From Duganella aceris (lineage in GTDB: Bacteria; Pseudomonadota; Gammaproteobacteria; Burkholderiales; Burkholderiaceae_D), in the NCBI RefSeq assembly GCF_011090165.1, contig NZ_JAADJT010000004.1:434001-498000 (forward strand): a DNA stretch of 64,000 bases, written 5' to 3'. Both the position numbers and the translations under genes were made by a program. Within the stretch, counting starts at the first letter, position 1; the number at the start of each line of letters is the position of its first letter. Below, one piece after another: positions 1 to 9,117 of the stretch. The notes beneath the pieces were generated by a model that made no database searches, had not been told where the DNA came from, and saw nothing but the letters and a program-made list of their open reading frames with translations.

Positions 1-1
1 G

Positions 2-286
2 GCGAACGACGTGGCCGGCCGCTGCAAGCAGTTGGATGAGCAGAAACAGCGCGAGCTGAGCACCGGCGATTATCAGGAGTGGCAGATCTCCAACGAGGGC
101 ATCAATTGCCAGACGGCGATCTCGGTGTCGGAAGCGGCGTCGGTGCGCGAGTTCGTGCTCAAGCAAACCAAGCCGTCGGCGTTGCCGGTCAAGCAATCCG
201 TGCCATCGTCTTCTGCTCCCGCACCGGCTATTCCGGAGCGGACCGCTGAGCGGAAACTTAGCTCCAACCAGAACCTAGCGCCGTAG
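2..286 (+). CDS. C-terminal part of an unrecognised protein
   Basis: The reading frame is open from the window edge to a TAG stop and probably continues upstream, so only the last 94 or so residues are visible. The visible part has two cysteines (in GRCKQL and INCQTA), a hydrophilic body and a Pro/Ser/Ala-rich tail. I do not recognise a family. A GTG at 11 could be a start, but no ribosome binding site can be judged so close to the edge. The stop overlaps the end of the convergent small gene on the other strand by 12 bases. Confidence 0.45.
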   Translation, partial: ANDVAGRCKQLDEQKQRELSTGDYQEWQISNEGINCQTAISVSEAASVREFVLKQTKPSALPVKQSVPSSSAPAPAIPERTAERKLSSNQNLAP

Positions 287-469
287 TCCCGAACGGCGGC
301 GCCATGGCGGGTCCGACAGCACCCGTACGATCACGCTGAACGGAATATCCCGCCGCACCAGGAACTCGGACGCGAATGCGCGGCCCCGGCTATGCAGCAG
401 GCTGATGCCTGTTTCCACAATTTTCGATGTTTCGGTATCGGGTCGCGGCGACCTGTCGATGGCTTGCAT
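275..469 (-). CDS. small hypothetical protein, 64 aa
   Basis: This short minus-strand frame has an ATG preceded by a GAGG ribosome binding site 8 bases upstream (GTGAGGTAATAAG then ATG), which is the main reason to believe it. The product is basic, with arginines clustered at both ends, and has no signal peptide or membrane segment. I recognise no domain. It overlaps the 3' end of the convergent gene before it by 12 bases. It may be a lineage-specific small protein; a chance frame in GC-rich DNA is the alternative. Confidence 0.5.
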   Translation of the reverse strand: MQAIDRSPRPDTETSKIVETGISLLHSRGRAFASEFLVRRDIPFSVIVRVLSDPPWRRRSGLRR

Positions 470-533
470 CTTATTACCTCACGATTTTTGTGAACGGTAA
501 CATGACAATGTGAAATTGTGCAGCGGCAACGAG

Positions 534-938
534 TTAATCGTGCGCGGCTTGCTTGCCGTATTTTTCCTGCATCTGCTTCAGCAGCGCCGCTGTCTGTTCG
601 ACCTGTCTGCGTGTTTCCTGCTGCATCTCCGCGTTGCTTTTTCCGGAGTCATACATCGAAGTCATGTTCGAAAGCAGGGCGGCGTTGAAGCTTGCCACTC
701 CGAAGATGATTGCAAGTGAAGAGCTGATGCCGGTGAGGATGACCGTGGTCCTCAGGCTGGACAGCATCCCGGTCGTGGCTTCGATCGTACGCTCCAGGCG
801 ATCCATCCGTTGCGAGTGGCTATCCAGCCTGTTGATGAGGATGTCGATTTTGCCATTGATCGACGCAATCTGGGCATCTCGCCGCGCCTCGGTCGCTTCG
901 AGCTTTGCATCGATCTCCTCGCGCGTCATGTCGTTCAT
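534..938 (-). CDS. coiled-coil protein with one membrane segment, 134 aa
   Basis: The first 60 residues are charged and heptad-like (TREEIDAKLEATEARRDAQ, then RLDSHSQRMDRLERTIE), predicting a coiled coil. A hydrophobic stretch follows at about residues 64-88 (TVILTGISSSLAIIFGVASF), predicting one membrane helix, and then a second amphipathic, glutamine-rich helical tail. A GGA lies 8 bases before the ATG. The layout resembles small membrane-anchored coiled-coil proteins that are common in this family of bacteria and have no assigned function. It sits alone between a small hypothetical gene and hpnC on the same strand, about 65 bases downstream of hpnC. Confidence 0.65.
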   Translation of the reverse strand: MNDMTREEIDAKLEATEARRDAQIASINGKIDILINRLDSHSQRMDRLERTIEATTGMLSSLRTTVILTGISSSLAIIFGVASFNAALLSNMTSMYDSGKSNAEMQQETRRQVEQTAALLKQMQEKYGKQAAHD

Positions 939-1003
939 TTCTACGATCCGGAAGTGTGTCTTTCCAGTGTAGTGCTCCCCACGGATGTTTCAATTGAGCG
1001 GGA

Positions 1004-1846
1004 TCAAACCGCGCTGAAGGCGGTTTTTAGCTGCTTTTTCATACGCAGCGCGGCCCAGACGATGCCGATATAGTCGCGCCGGGTCAGCTTGGGGCGGTGC
1101 AGGAAGACGTCGTATTCGGCCGCTTCGATCGCATCCAGGATGCGCAGCCCGCCTTGCACCACCAGCCGCAGTTCGAGGCCGATCCTGCCCTTCAGGCGCA
1201 AGGCCAGCGGCGCGCCGCTCAGCATCAGGGCGCGGGCGCGGTCCACTTCGAACCGCATCAGCGAACGCCAGCGTGGCCGCGCGCTCGCGCTGTCCAGCGC
1301 CGCCGGCGAGATGGCGTGACGGTTCAGATCCTCCAGCGGTATATAAATGCGCTCCTTGTGCAAATCCACCGCCACATCCTGCAGGAAGTTGATCAGCTGT
1401 AGCGCGGTGCAGATCGCGTCCGAGTCGCGGATGTTGTCCTCGTCCGCCGCGCCGTACAGATGCAGCATCATGAAGCCGACCGGATTGGCCGAACGCGCGC
1501 AATAGTCCAGCAGCGACTCGTAGGTCTGGTAGCGGCTGACCACCACATCCTGCTTGAACGCCGACAGCAGGTCGTACATCGGCCGCAGCGGCAGCTCGTA
1601 CTCGCGCACCACCTGCGCCAGTTGCTCGAAGATCGGCTCATGGCCGCTTCCGCCTTGCTCGATGCGCTGCAACGACGCCTCGTAGGCGTTCAGCGCCGCC
1701 AGCCGCTGCTCGGGCGTGGCGTCGCCTTCGTCGGCCAGGTCGTCGGCGCTGCGGGCGAAGGCATAGATGGCTTCGACCGCCGGCCGTAGACGGCTTGGCA
1801 ACAAAATCGAAGCGACGGGGAAGTTTTCGTAGTGATCAACCGGCAT
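1004..1846 (-). CDS. hpnC: hydroxysqualene synthase HpnC
   Basis: HpnC belongs to the trans-isoprenyl diphosphate synthase fold and, with HpnD and HpnE, makes squalene for hopanoids; it converts presqualene diphosphate to hydroxysqualene. The sequence opens with the family hallmark DHYENFPVAS. It has the first Asp-rich motif DDLADE at residues 35-40 and the second, DVAVD, at 157-161, followed by KERIYIP. I chose the ATG at 1846 (280 aa) because the family starts at this point. A TTG at 1900 would add 18 residues reading through the operator-like region shared with the divergent RND operon. No hpnD, hpnE or shc lies in the window, so whether the full hopanoid pathway exists cannot be told here. 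The sister enzyme HpnD is less likely, given the YENFP opening. Confidence 0.88.
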   Translation of the reverse strand: MPVDHYENFPVASILLPSRLRPAVEAIYAFARSADDLADEGDATPEQRLAALNAYEASLQRIEQGGSGHEPIFEQLAQVVREYELPLRPMYDLLSAFKQDVVVSRYQTYESLLDYCARSANPVGFMMLHLYGAADEDNIRDSDAICTALQLINFLQDVAVDLHKERIYIPLEDLNRHAISPAALDSASARPRWRSLMRFEVDRARALMLSGAPLALRLKGRIGLELRLVVQGGLRILDAIEAAEYDVFLHRPKLTRRDYIGIVWAALRMKKQLKTAFSAV

Positions 1847-1875
1847 AAAACGGGGCCTAAAGCAAAAATTTAAAA

Positions 1876-1943
1876 TTAATGACGCGAAAGTCATTTGCAA
1901 ACGAATTTGCTCGGCATATAATTAATTAACGGAAAGTCATTAA
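1876..1943 (+). promoter_or_regulatory. promoter of the RND operon with TetR-like half-sites
   Basis: A -10 hexamer TATAAT (1917-1922) sits 17 bases after TTTGCA (1894-1899). Three copies of one half-site surround it: TTAATGAC at 1876-1883, GTCATT at 1890-1895 (an inverted pair with a 6-base gap), and GTCATTAA at 1936-1943. The sites overlap the -35 and follow the -10, the usual place for a repressor. A TetR-family repressor is typical for RND pumps, but no such gene is in the window, so the identity of the regulator is inference. Confidence 0.55.
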
Positions 1944-2001
1944 TTTCCAACCCGTAATAGTAGTGCCATCCAGACTACAGAGCAAGCTAAAGGACAATAT
2001 C

Positions 2002-3117
2002 GTGGTTGTGCCGAAAATTCAGCGTCAGATTTCCCCTCTCTTATTCAGTATGCTCTTCGCCGCCACCTTGGCGGGCTGTTCCAAGCCGGCCGAAAAGGTC
2101 GAGGATATCCGCCCGGTGCGCGTCATCAAGCTGGCCAGCAACGATATCGACGTCAACGCCGAGTTTTCCGGCGAGGTGCGGGCCCGCGTCGAATCGCGGC
2201 TCGGCTTCCGCGTCGGCGGCAAGATCGTCGCTCGCAAGGTCGATGTCGGCACCTTGGTCAAGCACGGCCAGGTGTTGATGCAGCTCGATCCGCAGGACCT
2301 GAAATTGTCGCAGGCGCAGGCGCTGGCCGGCCTGCGCGCCGCCGAAACCAATCGCGACCTGGCCAAGGCCGAGCTGCAGCGCTATCAGGAACTGCGCAGC
2401 AAGAGTTTCGTCAGCCAGGCGGTGCTGGACGCCAAGGAATCCACCTATAAGGCGGCGCAGGCCAATGTCGACGCCTCGCAGGCGGGGTATCGCGGCCAGT
2501 CCAACCAGGCCGGCTACGCGGCGCTGGTGTCCGACGTCGACGGCGTGGTGACGTCGGTCGACGCCGAAGTCGGCCAGGTGGTGACGCCGGGCACGCCGGT
2601 GGTGCGGGTCGCCAAGTCGGGCGAGAAGGAAATCGTCATCGGGCTGCCGGAAGACAAGGTCGAGACGCTGCGCCGCGTACAGGACGTGCAGGTGCGCCTG
2701 TGGGCCGATCCGAAGAAGCTGGTGGCGGGCAAGATCCGCGAGATCTCGCCGGTGGCCGATCCGGCCACGCGTACTTATACGGTCAAGGTGTCGATCCCGG
2801 ACAGTCTGGCTGAAGCCAAGCTGGGCATGACGGCGGTGGTGCAGTTCGCCTCCAAGACGGCGACGCCGCAGATCAAGGTGCCGTTGACGGCGCTGTTCTA
2901 TGAAAAATCCACGACTTCGGTGTGGGTGGTGGAGGGCGGCGCGGTCAAGCTGGTGCCGGTCAGCATCGCCGGCGCCGCCGGCAACGAGCTGGTGCTCGGC
3001 AGCGGCGTCAAGGCCGGCCAGACCGTGGTCACGGCCGGCGTCAATCTGCTCAAGCCGGGGCAGAAGGTCAAGATTCTCGGCGAAGACCTGCCGGTCGCCG
3101 CAGGGGCCGCCAAATGA
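2002..3117 (+). CDS. RND efflux periplasmic adaptor, lipoprotein
   Basis: This is the membrane fusion subunit that links an inner-membrane RND pump to an outer-membrane channel. A lipobox ends in LAGC, giving lipidation at Cys26 when counted from the GTG at 2002. That GTG has an ideal AAAGGA site 7 bases upstream, so it is preferred over the GTG at 1963. The body shows the adaptor plan: a barrel-sandwich start (RVGGKIVARKVDVGTLVKHG), an alpha-helical hairpin (ALAGLRAAETNRDLAKAELQ), the returning lipoyl half (SDVDGVVTSVDAEVGQVV), and beta-barrel and membrane-proximal parts. Length, 371 residues, is typical. It overlaps the pump gene by 4 bases (ATGA), so the two are translated together. Substrate cannot be read from sequence. 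Confidence 0.9.
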   Translation: MVVPKIQRQISPLLFSMLFAATLAGCSKPAEKVEDIRPVRVIKLASNDIDVNAEFSGEVRARVESRLGFRVGGKIVARKVDVGTLVKHGQVLMQLDPQDLKLSQAQALAGLRAAETNRDLAKAELQRYQELRSKSFVSQAVLDAKESTYKAAQANVDASQAGYRGQSNQAGYAALVSDVDGVVTSVDAEVGQVVTPGTPVVRVAKSGEKEIVIGLPEDKVETLRRVQDVQVRLWADPKKLVAGKIREISPVADPATRTYTVKVSIPDSLAEAKLGMTAVVQFASKTATPQIKVPLTALFYEKSTTSVWVVEGGAVKLVPVSIAGAAGNELVLGSGVKAGQTVVTAGVNLLKPGQKVKILGEDLPVAAGAAK

Positions 3118-6100
3118 AGGATGGCTTCAACCTCTCACGCTGGGCGCTCGAACACATTCCGCTGACCCGCTACCTGATCGCGGTGCTGCTGATCGGCGGC
3201 GCGCTCAGCTATTCCAACCTGGGGCAGGACGAGGATCCGCCGTTCACCTTCCGCGCGATGGTGGTGCGGGCCAACTGGCCGGGCGCGACCTCCTTGCAGA
3301 TGGCCGAGCAGGTCACCGACAAGCTGGAGAAAAAGCTCCAGGAAACCCCCGACATCGACGAGATCTCCAGCTACTCCAAGCCGGGCGAGACCACCATCAT
3401 CCTCAAGCTGCGCGAATCGGCGCCGCCCAAGGAAGTGGCGCAATCCTGGTATCAGGTGCGCAAGAAGATCGGCGACATCCGTGGCACCTTGCCGCCGGGC
3501 GTGCAGGGGCCGTTCTTCAATGACGAGTTCGGCGATACCTACGGTTCGATCTTCGCGCTGTCCGGCGACGGTTTCACCTATGCCGAGATGAAGGACTACG
3601 CCGACTTCGTGCGCCAGCAACTGCTGGGCGTGCCGCTGGTGTCCAAGGTCGAGCTGTTCGGCGTGCAGGACGAGAAAATCAATATCGAGTTCTCGCACAA
3701 GAAGTTCGCCCAGCTGGGCGTGCCGTTCGAGGCCATCGTCAACCAGATCGCGACCCAGAACAGCGTGGAATCGACCGGCGTGCTGGTGACGCCGACCGAC
3801 AATCTGCAGGTGCGCGTCACCGGCGCGCTGAAAACCGTCAAGGACCTGGAGGAGCTGGAGCTGCGCGCGAACGGCACCACCTTCAGGCTGGGCGACTTTG
3901 CGGTCATCAAGCGCGAATACCAAGACCCGCCGGGCAACAAGATGCGTTTCAACGGCAAGGAAGTGATCGGCCTGGGCGTCTCGATGGAGAAGGGCGGCAA
4001 CATCATCGAGCTCGGCAAGCACATGGAAAAGACCGTGGCGGCGATGAAGGCCAAGCTGCCGGTCGGTATCGAGCTGGAGCGGGTGTCGGACCAGCCGGAG
4101 GCGGTCAAGGCCTCGGTGGGCGAATTCGTGCACACGCTGATCGAGGCGGTGCTGATCGTGCTGGCGGTCAGTTTCGTGGCGCTGGGCTTGCACAGCAAAC
4201 CGAAGCTGCGGCTGGACGTGCGGCCGGGCCTGGTCGTGGCGCTGACGATACCGCTGGTGTTGTCGGTCACCTTCCTGTTCATGCGGGTGCTGAACATCGA
4301 CTTGCATAAAATATCGCTGGGCGCGCTGATCATCGCGCTGGGCCTGCTGGTGGACGACGCCATCATCGCGGTGGAAATGATGGTGCGCAAGATGGAGGAG
4401 GGCATGTCGCGCTTCGACGCCGCCACCTTCGCTTATAAATCCACCGCGATTCCGATGCTGACCGGCACCTTGATCACGGTGGCGGGCTTCCTGCCGATCG
4501 GGCTAGCCAAGTCGGCGGCGGGCGAGTACACCTTCTCGCTGTTCTCGGTCAACGCCTTGGCGCTGGTGATTTCGTGGGTGGTGGCGGTGACGTTCACGCC
4601 TTACCTCGGCTACGTGCTGCTGAAGGTCAAGCCGCATGCGGACGGCGCCGGCGATCACGATCTGTTCGACACGCCGGGCTTCCGCAAGTTCCGCGCCGTG
4701 GTCAACTGGTGCGTCGAATACCGCAAGACCACGATCGTGGCGACGCTGGTGGTGTTCGCGCTGGGCGTGTACGGCTTCAAGTTCATCGAGAAGCAGTTCT
4801 TCCCGGATTCCAGCCGGCCCGAGCTGATGGTCGAGCTGTGGACGCCGGAGGGCACGACCTTCGCCGCCAACGAGGCGCAGGTGAAGAAGTTCGAAGCCTT
4901 CATCCGCAAGCAGGACGGCGTGGTCAGCGTGACCAGCTATGTCGGCACCGGTTCGCCGCGCTTTTACCTGCCGCTGGACCAGATCTTCCCGCAGACCAAC
5001 GTGTCGCAGATCGTGGTGCTGCCGAAGGACCTGAAAGCGCGCTCGGCGCTGCGCGACAAGATCGTCGACATCTTCAAGCAGGACTTCCCTGAAGTGCGCG
5101 GCCGCGTCAAGCTGCTGCCGAACGGGCCGCCGGTGCCGTATCCGGTGCAGTTCCGCGTCACCGGCGGCGAGGTGGACAAGGTGCGCGCCATCGCCGACCG
5201 GGTCAAGGACATCATGCGCGCCAATCCGAACACGCTGGGCGTCAATGACAACTGGAACGAGTCGATCAAGGTGCTGCGGCTGGATCTGGACCAGGACAAG
5301 ATGCGCGCGCTGGGCGTGACCTCGCAAACGGTGATGCGCGCCGCCAACACGATCCTGTCGGGCACCACCATCGGCCAGTTCCGCGAAGGCATCAAGCTGA
5401 TCGACATTCAGGTGCGCCAGCCGATCGAGGAGCGCAACACGATCTCGATCCTGAACGACACCAACATCCCGACCAGCGACGGAAAGTCGGTGACCATCAG
5501 CCAGCTGGCGCGCGCGCATTTCGTGTGGGAGCCGGGCGTGGTATGGCGCGAAGGGCGCGACTGGGCGATCACAGTGCAGTCCGACGTCGCCGACAATATC
5601 CAGGGGCCGACCGTCTCCGGCCAGATCGACCCGCAGCTGAAGGCGCTGCGCGACGCGCTGCCGGCCGGCTACGCCATCACCGTCAAGGGCGCGGCGGCCG
5701 ACAGCGGCACGGCGGAGGCGTCGATCGCCGCCAACCTTCCGCTGGCGATCTTCCTGATCTTCACGCTGCTGATGTTGCAGCTGCATAGCTTCTCGCGCGC
5801 GCTGCTGGTGTTCCTGACCGGGCCGCTGGGCGTGGCGGGGGCGGCGATGGCCTTGCTGGTGATGGGGCGGCCGCTGGGCTTCGTGGCCAACCTTGGCATC
5901 ATCGCGCTGTTCGGCATGATCATCCGCAACTCGGTGATCCTGGTCGACCAGATCGAGCAGGATATCGCCGCCGGCCACGATCCGTGGACCGCGATCGTCG
6001 AATCGGCGGTGCGGCGCTGCCGGCCGATCATCCTGACCGCGGCGGCCGCCGCGCTGGCGATGATTCCGCTGTCGCGTTCGGTGTTCTGGGGACCGATGGC

Positions 6101-6203
6101 GGTGGCCATCATGGGCGGGCTGATCCTGGCCACCGCGCTGACCCTGCTGTTCCTGCCGGCGCTGTACGCGGCCTGGTTCCGCGTCAAGAAGCCGCAGGCG
6201 TGA
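3114..6203 (+). CDS. RND efflux pump, inner-membrane transporter
   Basis: At 1029 residues this has the full length of an AcrB/MexB-type resistance-nodulation-division transporter, a proton antiporter that expels drugs or other compounds from the periplasm and inner membrane. It opens with a first membrane helix near residues 15-30, followed by a large periplasmic domain. Helix 4 carries the proton-relay pair in LGLLVDDAIIAVE. A second helix bundle and a second periplasmic loop follow, and the C-terminal block includes GMIIRNSVILVDQIE. The ATG at 3114 overlaps the adaptor stop (ATGA); a longer in-frame extension inside the adaptor is spurious. The GEDPPFTFR-type N-terminus (QDEDPPFTFRAMVV) is common in the clade near AcrB-like pumps of unknown substrate. 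The next gene starts at its stop codon. Confidence 0.93.
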   Translation: MKDGFNLSRWALEHIPLTRYLIAVLLIGGALSYSNLGQDEDPPFTFRAMVVRANWPGATSLQMAEQVTDKLEKKLQETPDIDEISSYSKPGETTIILKLRESAPPKEVAQSWYQVRKKIGDIRGTLPPGVQGPFFNDEFGDTYGSIFALSGDGFTYAEMKDYADFVRQQLLGVPLVSKVELFGVQDEKINIEFSHKKFAQLGVPFEAIVNQIATQNSVESTGVLVTPTDNLQVRVTGALKTVKDLEELELRANGTTFRLGDFAVIKREYQDPPGNKMRFNGKEVIGLGVSMEKGGNIIELGKHMEKTVAAMKAKLPVGIELERVSDQPEAVKASVGEFVHTLIEAVLIVLAVSFVALGLHSKPKLRLDVRPGLVVALTIPLVLSVTFLFMRVLNIDLHKISLGALIIALGLLVDDAIIAVEMMVRKMEEGMSRFDAATFAYKSTAIPMLTGTLITVAGFLPIGLAKSAAGEYTFSLFSVNALALVISWVVAVTFTPYLGYVLLKVKPHADGAGDHDLFDTPGFRKFRAVVNWCVEYRKTTIVATLVVFALGVYGFKFIEKQFFPDSSRPELMVELWTPEGTTFAANEAQVKKFEAFIRKQDGVVSVTSYVGTGSPRFYLPLDQIFPQTNVSQIVVLPKDLKARSALRDKIVDIFKQDFPEVRGRVKLLPNGPPVPYPVQFRVTGGEVDKVRAIADRVKDIMRANPNTLGVNDNWNESIKVLRLDLDQDKMRALGVTSQTVMRAANTILSGTTIGQFREGIKLIDIQVRQPIEERNTISILNDTNIPTSDGKSVTISQLARAHFVWEPGVVWREGRDWAITVQSDVADNIQGPTVSGQIDPQLKALRDALPAGYAITVKGAAADSGTAEASIAANLPLAIFLIFTLLMLQLHSFSRALLVFLTGPLGVAGAAMALLVMGRPLGFVANLGIIALFGMIIRNSVILVDQIEQDIAAGHDPWTAIVESAVRRCRPIILTAAAAALAMIPLSRSVFWGPMAVAIMGGLILATALTLLFLPALYAAWFRVKKPQA

Positions 6204-6616
6204 TGAGGATCAAATGGCTATCGGCCTGCGCGCTGCTGCTGGCGGCGGGCGCCGCGCAGGCCGAGATCTACCGCTGCAAGCAAGCCAGCGGCCAGCTGTC
6301 CTACCAGGACACGCCATGTGCCAGCGGCGAGCAGCGCAAGATCGACGGCCCGGCCACTGCCCGGCACGACCCGCCGCCCGCGCCGCCGATGCCGGTCGTG
6401 TCCGACAACCGGCCGGCGTACCCGGAGCAGGAGTTGCGCCAACTGGTGCGGGAAACGGTGCGCGAAGAGCGGGGCGCGGTGGCGCAGAAATCCTGCCCGA
6501 CGGAGCACGACATCCGCAAGCTGGAAGTCGATATCAGCAGTATTCAAAATCGGGACAAAGACCGCCTGCAGGCCGAGCTGCGCAGGCAATTGCGCGAGGC
6601 GAAATCCTGCCGCTGA
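6203..6616 (+). CDS. DUF4124 domain protein, exported
   Basis: The 137-residue product starts with a clear signal peptide (RIKWLSACALLLAAGAAQA, cleavage before EIYRC). It then has the DUF4124 signature EIYRCKQASGQLSYQDTPC, with its two cysteines, followed by a proline-rich linker and a charged helical tail that ends in a third cysteine pair region (KSCPTE and AKSCR). Its ATG overlaps the pump stop as TGATG, so it is the third gene of the RND operon. DUF4124 proteins are periplasmic or envelope proteins of unknown function; association with a pump operon does not prove a role in efflux. Confidence 0.8.
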   Translation: MRIKWLSACALLLAAGAAQAEIYRCKQASGQLSYQDTPCASGEQRKIDGPATARHDPPPAPPMPVVSDNRPAYPEQELRQLVRETVREERGAVAQKSCPTEHDIRKLEVDISSIQNRDKDRLQAELRRQLREAKSCR

Positions 6617-6737
6617 GCGTTAAATCGGGCAAAAATCGCGCTAATGTTGGCGAGAGAATAAAAATCGCCACATTTCGCTAAAAAACCCGTTAGAATATCG
6701 CGTTGAAGTTGAAAGCTCCCGGGTATTTAATGGGAAC

Positions 6738-6776
6738 AGGGCGACCGTTTTCACTTACGGGTCGCCCTTTGCTTTT
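6738..6776 (+). terminator. hairpin terminator before tRNA-Leu
   Basis: AGGGCGACC at 6738-6746 pairs with GGTCGCCCT at 6760-6768, and TTGCTTTT follows. It could end the RND operon transcript, or end a short independent transcript, because the 120 bases between the DUF4124 stop and this hairpin hold no gene but contain a TAGAAT box near 6691. Confidence 0.55.
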
Positions 6777-6789
6777 GTGCAAACATGCC

Positions 6790-6876
6790 GCGAGGATGGC
6801 GAAATTGGTAGACGCACCAGGTTTAGGTCCTGACGCCAGCAATGGTGTGGGGGTTCGAGTCCCCCTCCTCGCACCA
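6790..6876 (+). tRNA. tRNA-Leu (TAG anticodon)
   Basis: An 87-base class II tRNA folds with acceptor GCGAGGA pairing to TCCTCGC, a long variable arm, and an encoded CCA end. The anticodon loop TTTAGGT at 6822-6828 gives anticodon TAG (6824-6826), reading CTA and other CTN codons. It lies just upstream of tig. Confidence 0.97.
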
Positions 6877-6908
6877 ACTGTATTTCTTATTTTTTGGACG
6901 ATTTTTAC

Positions 6909-8249
6909 ATGGCAACTGCAGTCGAAACCTTAGGCAAACTCGAACGTCGTATCACGATCTCCTTCCCGCTGACCGAAGTCCGCACGGAAGTTGAGAAGCG
7001 CCTGAAAGTGCAAGCCAAATCGGCTAAGGCACCGGGCTTCCGTCCGGGCAAAGTTCCAATGAAAATGGTCGCGGCACAATACGGTTATCAGATCGAGACC
7101 GAAGTGCTGAACGATAAAGTTGGCCGCGCATTCAACGATGCAGCAAACGAAAACCAACTGCGCGTGGCCGGCTACCCGAACATCGAGCCGAAGCAGGATT
7201 CGCCGGACGGCGTCCTGACCTTCGACGCGACCTTCGAAATCTACCCGGAAGTCGTCGTCGGCGACCTGACCACCGTGGAAATCGAAACCGTCAAGGCCGA
7301 AGTGTCGGAAGCGGAAATCGACAAGACCATCGACATCCTGCGCAAGCAGCGCGTGCACTTCCACGCCAAGGGCGTGGCCGGTGAGCACGGCGACGGCGGC
7401 GAAGCAGTCGCGGCCAACGGCGACAAGGCAACCGTCGACTTCGTCGGTTCGATCGACGGCGTTGAGTTCCCAGGCGGCAAAGCCGAAGACTACCCGTTCG
7501 TGCTGGGCGAAGGCCGCATGCTGCCGGAATTCGAAGCCGCCACCATCGGCCTGAAAGTCGGCGAATCGAAGACCTTCCCACTGGCCTTCCCAGAGGACTA
7601 CCATGGCAAGGACGTGGCCGGCAAGACCGCCTCGTTCACCATCACCCTGAAGCAGCTGGAATGGGCGCACCTGCCGGAAGTCGACGCCGAGTTCGCCAAA
7701 TCGCTGGGCGTGGCCGACGGCGACATCGCCAAAATGCGCGAAGACATCAAAGTCAACCTGGAACGCGAAGTCGCGGGCCGTGTCAAGGCACGCAACAAGG
7801 AAGCCGTCATGGACGCGCTGGTGAAAACCGCGACCCTGGACGTGCCTAAAGCCCTGGTCGCCCAGGACACGGAGCGTCTGGCCGAAATGACCCGTCAGGA
7901 CATGGCGCAGCGCGGCATGAACGTCAAGGACGTGCCATTCCCACCAGAACTGTTCGCGGAAAAAGCCGAGCGTCGCGTACGCCTGGGCCTGATCCTGTCG
8001 CAACTGGTCGGCGAGAACAAGCTGCAAGCCCAGCCTGAACAGGTCAAGGCGCAAGTCGAAGACTTCGCACAGAGCTACGAAGACCCGCGCGAAGTGCTGA
8101 AGTACTACTACAGCGACCGTCGCCGTCTGGCTGAAGTCGAAGCCCTTGTATTGGAAGAAAACGTCGTCAACTACGTCCTGGGCCTGTCGAAAACGTCGTC
8201 CAAGGTTGTGGCCTTCGACGAACTGATGGGAAGCAACGCTCAAGCGTAA
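6909..8249 (+). CDS. tig: trigger factor, ribosome-bound chaperone and PPIase
   Basis: Trigger factor meets nascent chains at the ribosome exit and also catalyses proline isomerisation. The N-terminal ribosome-binding domain carries the signature GFRPGKVP (residues 43-50). A FKBP-type domain follows (about 160-240, with [26 protein letters not shown] and [13 protein letters not shown]), and then the long helical C-terminal arms. Length, 446 residues, is normal. The ATG at 6909 is the family start; an upstream TTG frame adds only five residues. A small glycine-rich insertion ([15 protein letters not shown]) precedes the FKBP core. It heads the tig-clpP-clpX-lon block found in many proteobacteria. 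Confidence 0.98.
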   Translation: MATAVETLGKLERRITISFPLTEVRTEVEKRLKVQAKSAKAPGFRPGKVPMKMVAAQYGYQIETEVLNDKVGRAFNDAANENQLRVAGYPNIEPKQDSPDGVLTFDATFEIYPEVVVGDLTTVEIETVKAEVSEAEIDKTIDILRKQRVHFHAKGVAGEHGDGGEAVAANGDKATVDFVGSIDGVEFPGGKAEDYPFVLGEGRMLPEFEAATIGLKVGESKTFPLAFPEDYHGKDVAGKTASFTITLKQLEWAHLPEVDAEFAKSLGVADGDIAKMREDIKVNLEREVAGRVKARNKEAVMDALVKTATLDVPKALVAQDTERLAEMTRQDMAQRGMNVKDVPFPPELFAEKAERRVRLGLILSQLVGENKLQAQPEQVKAQVEDFAQSYEDPREVLKYYYSDRRRLAEVEALVLEENVVNYVLGLSKTSSKVVAFDELMGSNAQA

Positions 8250-8258
8250 TACAGCTCG

Positions 8259-8300
8259 GGCCGGACGATGCGATTTTGATATATGATGAAATCTCCGGCC
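8259..8300 (+). other. hairpin between tig and clpP
   Basis: GGCCGGA at 8259-8265 pairs with TCCGGCC at 8294-8300, enclosing an AT-rich loop that includes TATGAT (8282-8287). No T-run follows, so this is not a standard terminator. It may be a processing or stability element between the two genes. Confidence 0.35.
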
Positions 8301-8328
8301 TCTTAAAGCTGCTTCACAAGGAAATGGA

Positions 8329-8955
8329 ATGACTGGTATGAACCGAAATCCGGCGCTGGACACTGAAATGCTCGGCCTGGTGCCGATGGTGGTGGAACAA
8401 AGCGGCCGCGGCGAGCGCTCTTACGACATCTACTCGCGTCTGCTCAAGGAACGCATTATCTTCATGGTCGGCCCGGTCCACGACCAGATGGCCAACCTGG
8501 TGGTGGCCCAGTTGCTGTTCCTGGAAAGCGAAAATCCGGACAAGGATATCTCGCTGTACATCAACTCGCCTGGCGGTTCGGTCTCGGCCGGCCTGGCGAT
8601 CTTCGATACGATGCAGTTCATCAAGCCGGACGTCTCGACGCTGTGCACCGGGATCGCCGCCTCGATGGGCGCCTTCCTGCTGGCCGCCGGCGCCAAGGGC
8701 AAGCGTTTCTCGCTGCCGAACTCGCGCATCATGATTCACCAGCCGTCGGGCGGCTCGCAGGGCATGGCTTCGGACATCGAGATCCAGGCCAAGGAAATCC
8801 TGTACCTGCGTCATCGCCTGAACTCGATCATGGCGGAGCGCACCGGCCAATCCGTCGAGCAGATCGCCAAAGACACCGATCGCGACCGCTTCATGTCGGC
8901 GGAAGAGGCTGTAGAGTACGGTTTGATCGACAAAGTGTTGGCCACCCGGGCTTGA
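8329..8955 (+). CDS. clpP: ATP-dependent Clp protease proteolytic subunit
   Basis: ClpP forms the barrel-shaped serine peptidase that works with ClpX or ClpA. The catalytic triad is visible: Ser112 in GIAASMGA, His137 in IMIHQPSGG and Asp186 in DTDRDRFMS. The 208-residue length is standard, including a short N-terminal propeptide-like region. An AAGGAAATGG stretch precedes the ATG. It lies 79 bases after tig and has its own terminator, so clpX, which follows, is probably transcribed mainly from its own promoter. Confidence 0.98.
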   Translation: MTGMNRNPALDTEMLGLVPMVVEQSGRGERSYDIYSRLLKERIIFMVGPVHDQMANLVVAQLLFLESENPDKDISLYINSPGGSVSAGLAIFDTMQFIKPDVSTLCTGIAASMGAFLLAAGAKGKRFSLPNSRIMIHQPSGGSQGMASDIEIQAKEILYLRHRLNSIMAERTGQSVEQIAKDTDRDRFMSAEEAVEYGLIDKVLATRA

Positions 8956-8980
8956 TGCGTCCATCGCAGCATTGCTGAAA

Positions 8981-9020
8981 AAACGCCCGGGCGATCAATC
9001 GTTCGGGCGTTTCGTTTTTA
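8981..9020 (+). terminator. intrinsic terminator after clpP
   Basis: AAACGCCCG at 8981-8989 pairs with CGGGCGTTT at 9004-9012, followed by TCGTTTTTA. It separates clpP from clpX. Confidence 0.85.
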
Positions 9021-9117
9021 TTTCGGGTAGCATGTGGTTGTAGGCGGACTTTTCCGGACTCCAATACGTGCTGCCTGGCATAGCCAAGCCATTCTGTAAC
9101 CCAAAGAAAACTGCCCC

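Noticed and set aside
6703..6933. A 76-codon frame containing [30 protein letters not shown]
   Set aside because: It is a translation of the tRNA-Leu gene, not a protein gene.
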